This document shows, piece by piece, positions 6,203 to 8,808 of a stretch of 8,808 nucleotides of DNA. Location: contig JAISTU010000065.1 of the NCBI GenBank assembly GCA_031272415.1, positions 1 through 8,808 of the forward strand, in the 5' to 3' direction. The notes under the pieces were generated by a model, which worked only from the letters and a program-made list of their open reading frames with translations, ran no database searches and was not told the DNA's origin. The position numbers and the translations under genes are program-made. Position 1 is the first letter of the stretch; each line of letters begins with the position of its first letter. The stretch is from Bacteroidales bacterium (GTDB lineage: Bacteria; Bacteroidota; Bacteroidia; Bacteroidales; WCHB1-69).

Positions 6203-7471
6203 TTATAATATATGTATACCAATCCTACAATCCAAGCAACGTTTAGGCTTGCAATAGATATTATATAATTGCAATAATCCCTGTGAGTGCAGAGCGCTGC
6301 TAAATTCTCTCAAAACGTTATATTTGCGAACAATAGTGTTGTCCTCCAAAGGCAAATCACTGTAAAAACAAATGCACTTATCAATATAAGTAATATTATC
6401 ATTCCAACGCCCGTAAGCGTACATAAAAGGTAAAACAGTGTTGATAATCAATGAATGTATAGCCGTAATGCCCAGCGATTTAGCAAAACTTTGATTACTC
6501 TGTACGCCCATTTTAAAATGATTAGTCCAATAGTCGGATGCCGTAACAGTAAATAAATCTATCAATTCATCAATAGTATTAACCTCTAAAATCTTTGATA
6601 ATAAAGCCGAAGATTGGTGTATCAAAGCGGCAAATTGTGCAATACGAATGGTCGGAAAGCCGGAAGGATATGTCTTTGAAAATTTCCATATTTTGCACTC
6701 ACACAAAGGAGAAAGTGAAAATTTTTGCTTTAAAAATAAATACTCTCTCTGTAACTTTGCAGTATAATCGTCTGTCGGTTCTACATCTAAAAAGCCTGCC
6801 AATCCGAACAATAAAGCCTCTATTTGCAATAAATCGCTTTTATGTTTCCCCAAAATGCTTAATGGCAATGATTTAGCCAACAAGCCAAAAGGTTCTGAAT
6901 TGGTTTTAAAGCCAAAACTTGTTGCCAATATCTGATAAAAAGCCTCTTCTTTATGATTATAATTAGCGTCTAAAATGCTGTCAATGGTTGTCTTACGGTT
7001 TTCCAAACGCTCAACTAACATTTTATTCAAACAACTCCCAATCACCTGCGAAGGCACACTTTCAAATTGATTTTGGCAAACTATCTCCAACTGCGAAGAC
7101 ATATAATAATTGTATTGCGCAATCAAATCCTGTTTTATTAACGGTTTTAACTCCAAAGTCGGGATAGGATTGCCTTTTTTGTCCAAAATATCGGTGTCAT
7201 TTTCATAAACAACATGAAGTATCACATTAGAGTAAGCAGCGTCGTTTTGATGTTTATGCAAATTCCAATCGCTTGCTCTCAAATGCAACTCCACACAGCC
7301 TACCCAAAGTGTGTCGCCTATGCGTATCTTTGCATTAAAAAAATCAGGTCCGCTATTGGAATTGATAGTACCTGTATTGATAAGTAAAAGTTCAATGCCG
7401 TCAGTTGTTGTGGCATGCAGTCCATCAAAAAGTTGATTTTTCCATATATATTGCAACAATTTTTCGTCCAT
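6203..7471 (-). CDS. DUF2851 family protein
   Basis: The 422-residue protein matches the DUF2851 pattern: an N-terminal 'YIWKNQLFD...' start, then NSGPDFFNAKIRIG (about 39-52), VGCVELHLRASDW (57-69), HKHQNDAAYSNVILHVV (72-88), and a C-terminal Cys-rich end with Cys407, Cys412 and Cys415 before RIGIHIL. No signal peptide or membrane segment is seen, so it is probably cytoplasmic. The function is unknown. The invariant-looking PD (42-43), E61-x-H63, D68, H72, H74 and H86 could bind metal; the spacing recalls PD-(D/E)XK nucleases, but this is my inference. It lies 33 bp after the SDR gene and 13 bp before PorP, all on the minus strand, so the three are probably co-transcribed. Confidence 0.85.
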   Translation of the reverse strand: MDEKLLQYIWKNQLFDGLHATTTDGIELLLINTGTINSNSGPDFFNAKIRIGDTLWVGCVELHLRASDWNLHKHQNDAAYSNVILHVVYENDTDILDKKGNPIPTLELKPLIKQDLIAQYNYYMSSQLEIVCQNQFESVPSQVIGSCLNKMLVERLENRKTTIDSILDANYNHKEEAFYQILATSFGFKTNSEPFGLLAKSLPLSILGKHKSDLLQIEALLFGLAGFLDVEPTDDYTAKLQREYLFLKQKFSLSPLCECKIWKFSKTYPSGFPTIRIAQFAALIHQSSALLSKILEVNTIDELIDLFTVTASDYWTNHFKMGVQSNQSFAKSLGITAIHSLIINTVLPFMYAYGRWNDNITYIDKCICFYSDLPLEDNTIVRKYNVLREFSSALHSQGLLQLYNIYCKPKRCLDCRIGIHIL

Positions 7472-7504
7472 TGAACTTTTTTTTTATTTTAAGAAATTAA
7501 CCTT

Positions 7505-8257
7505 TTATTTTTTGCAAAAATTGCCTGCATTTGCTTGTGCTAAACAGGTGATTGTCAAATCATTTATACAAACATGTGGCGGCAACTTAACCAAATATTC
7601 CACCACATCTGCAATATCTTCCGCACAAAGGGGCATATAACCGTCATAAACTGCATCGGCAGCCTTTTTATCCCCTTTAAACCTCACCAATGAAAACTCC
7701 GTTTCTGCTGCTCCGGGGGCAATTTGGGTTACTTTTATGCCATATTTTAACATGTCCAAACGCATTGCTTTGTTGAGTGCATCAACAGCGTGTTTTGTTG
7801 CACAATATACATTTCCGTTGGGATAAACTTCTTTTCCTGCAATCGAACCGATATTGATAATATGTCCTTTGCCTCGCTGCGTCATCAATGGAGCAATCGC
7901 ACGTGTTACATACAATACCCCCTTTAAATTAGTGTCTATCATGCGATTCCAATCATCAATATCACCATTTTGCAAACTGTTTAATCCTACCGCTAAACCT
8001 GCATTATTAACCAAAATATCAATATCTTTCCATTGATTGGGTAAATTTTCAACCGAATGAAACACCGATTCTTGCTCTCTTACATCATAACAAGCAATTT
8101 CTGTTTCCACCGGATACAATTGCTTAATCTCCTTGCAAAGCGCTTCCAATAAATGTTTTCGTCTTCCATTTACAATCACATTATATCCTAAACTTGCCAA
8201 TCGTTTAGCAATAGAATATCCAAATCCACTTGTCGCTCCCGTAATATATGCTATCAT
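7505..8257 (-). CDS. Short-chain dehydrogenase/reductase, YdfG-like
   Basis: A 250-residue classical SDR, cytoplasmic, with the full set of landmarks: cofactor motif TGATSGFG (6-13), NNAG (84-87), Asn110, catalytic Ser138, Tyr151 and Lys155 (YCATK). Arg32-Arg33 right after the second beta strand suggest NADP(H) preference. The segments VYCATKHAVDALNKAMRLD and PGAAETEFS resemble the YdfG branch, which oxidises 3-hydroxy acids such as L-allo-threonine or serine; the true substrate cannot be read from the sequence. It is the first gene of the minus-strand run, with a TAnnTTTG promoter 32 bp upstream of its ATG. Length is normal and all catalytic residues are present, so it should be active. Confidence 0.9.
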   Translation of the reverse strand: MIAYITGATSGFGYSIAKRLASLGYNVIVNGRRKHLLEALCKEIKQLYPVETEIACYDVREQESVFHSVENLPNQWKDIDILVNNAGLAVGLNSLQNGDIDDWNRMIDTNLKGVLYVTRAIAPLMTQRGKGHIINIGSIAGKEVYPNGNVYCATKHAVDALNKAMRLDMLKYGIKVTQIAPGAAETEFSLVRFKGDKKAADAVYDGYMPLCAEDIADVVEYLVKLPPHVCINDLTITCLAQANAGNFCKK

Positions 8258-8288
8258 AAATTCTATTTTTTATATTACATTTAAAATG

Positions 8289-8321
8289 CAAAGATACAGT
8301 TTTTCTTCAATTAAAAATTAA
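8289..8321 (-). promoter_or_regulatory. Bacteroidota-type promoter for the SDR-DUF2851-PorP run (copy C)
   Basis: On the minus strand the -7 box TATCTTTG (8289-8296) fits TAnnTTTG. The TTG at 8308-8310 lies 11 bases upstream, within TTAATTTTTAATTGAA (8306-8321). The box is 32 bp from the SDR ATG at 8257. No comparable site precedes DUF2851 or PorP, consistent with one transcript. Confidence 0.7.
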
Positions 8322-8335
8322 AAATTAAAAATTAA
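8311..8335. repeat. Heptad repeat (TTAAAAA)3 TTAA
   Basis: Three exact 7-base units TTAAAAA are followed by TTAA. The tract extends the upstream AT element of the SDR promoter; the other three promoters in the window carry shorter versions of the same heptad (TTTTTAA on the opposite strand). Unit number could vary between strains. Confidence 0.7.
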
Positions 8336-8410
8336 GAGAGTTTTCTGCCTTTGACGCAAAAGGAGATGTTTTTATAGACAACACATTTATAAAATAACAC
8401 TTTACTTCGA

Positions 8411-8455
8411 TACATTTTCCCATTCGCCCTTGTACCCTGCACTTTTCGCCCTTTT
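8411..8455. repeat. Second 22-bp-period repeat, resembling the 5008-5119 array
   Basis: TTCGCCCTT occurs at 8423-8431 and again at 8445-8453, exactly 22 bases apart. On the minus strand the two units begin AAGGGCGAA; one continues AAGTGCAGGG and the other ATGGGAAAATGTATCG. These resemble the GGGCAAAAGG, AAATGGTGGG and GCATCG pieces of the array at 5008-5119. The similarity is partial and judged by eye. Confidence 0.4.
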
Positions 8456-8503
8456 TTTAGAGTATTTTTCCTTACAATAAAAATCCCTGTTAATTTTTAT
8501 TTT

Positions 8504-8536
8504 TTAATTTTTAATTGAAAAATTTGTGTACTTTTG
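8504..8536 (+). promoter_or_regulatory. Bacteroidota-type promoter for the XRE regulator (copy D)
   Basis: TTAATTTTTAATTGAA (8504-8519) is followed, 11 bases after its TTG (8515-8517), by the -7 box TACTTTTG (8529-8536). The box ends 27 bp before the first candidate ATG (8564), giving a leader of only about 20 nt if that start is used. Confidence 0.7.
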
Positions 8537-8563
8537 CAATTTAGATGAAAAGTAAATTGTAGA

Positions 8564-8808
8564 ATGGAAACTTTTGGTGAATACCCGATGAAAACACATA
8601 TAGGACAGATGACTTTTACAGAGCGAATAAGACAGTTCAGCGAACAGCAACAACTGTCGCAAAGAAAAGTAGTGGCAGCCTTGGATATTGATACCGCTTC
8701 GTATTGCAAAATAGAAAAAGGCGACAGAAAAGCAAGGAAAGAGTATCTTCCCATTATTGCTGAATTTTTGAAAGCGGATTACGAAGAATTGCTGAAATTT
8801 TGGCTTGC
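8564..8808 (+). CDS. XRE-family helix-turn-helix regulator, C-terminus cut by window edge
   Basis: Eighty-one codons are visible without a stop. From the ATG at 8609 the protein reads MTFTERIRQFSEQQQLSQRK, then VVAALDIDTASYCKIEKGDRKARKE, a complete HTH_3 fold with recognition helix near TASYCKIEKG, followed by YLPIIAEFLKADYEELLKFWL. In-frame ATGs at 8564 and 8588 would add 15 or 7 residues; 8609 has AGGA just upstream and gives the usual family N-terminus, while 8564 is nearest the promoter, so the start is uncertain. Regulators with this IDTxxYCKIEKGxRxA core and an LLxxWLA-type end are, as I recall, often placed directly before DNA cytosine methyltransferase genes in Bacteroidota and act like restriction-modification controllers. 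The gene that follows lies outside the window, so that role is only an expectation. Confidence 0.8.
   Translation, partial: METFGEYPMKTHIGQMTFTERIRQFSEQQQLSQRKVVAALDIDTASYCKIEKGDRKARKEYLPIIAEFLKADYEELLKFWL

Noticed and set aside
8355..8370. CCTTT-GACGCA-AAAGG small hairpin as a terminator
   Set aside because: The stem is only five pairs, there is no following T run on the relevant strand, and it lies between two divergent promoters where no transcript should end.

Overview
The window reads as chromosomal DNA from a member of the Bacteroidota. The support comes from AT-rich composition, TAnnTTTG -7 promoter boxes, a PorP/SprF-type membrane protein (a family tied to the type IX secretion system, T9SS), a DUF2851 protein, an adjacent Amidase_3 and MCE/MlaD gene pair, and a DUF1703-type AAA ATPase. 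Genus or species cannot be fixed from this sequence.

Layout: (1) 1-1129, minus, the N-terminal part of an AAA-ATPase-like protein that runs off the left edge. (2) 1130-1505, a divergent intergenic region with two outward-facing promoters inside a ~53-bp inverted repeat; between them lie heptanucleotide repeats and an 88-bp imperfect palindrome. (3) 1506-4991, plus, a three-gene operon-like run: exported peptidoglycan amidase with a SPOR-like tail, MCE/MlaD-type lipid-transport protein, and a membrane-anchored PHP-domain protein with an 8-G tract. (4) 4992-5148, a convergent gap filled by degenerate ~22-bp tandem repeats. (5) 5149-8257, minus, a three-gene run transcribed SDR oxidoreductase, then DUF2851, then PorP/SprF. 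(6) 8258-8563, a second divergent intergenic region, again with two outward promoters of the same design and a short stretch of 22-bp-period repeat. (7) 8564 to the end, plus, an XRE/HTH regulator cut by the right edge, of a type often found beside restriction-modification genes.

The plus-strand run is an envelope module: the amidase cuts peptidoglycan, the MCE protein probably moves lipid between membranes, and the PHP protein is a membrane-bound putative metal-dependent phosphoesterase of unknown substrate. The minus-strand run looks like a mixed transcription unit whose products have no obvious shared pathway.

No complete undescribed system is visible. The most unusual signals are non-coding. 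All four recognisable promoters carry the same 16-bp AT element at exactly the same distance from the -7 box. The left divergent region is symmetric almost throughout. A 22-bp-period repeat occurs in two separate intergenic regions. Among the coding signals, the G8 tract is a possible slippage site, and DUF2851 carries nuclease-like conserved residues.
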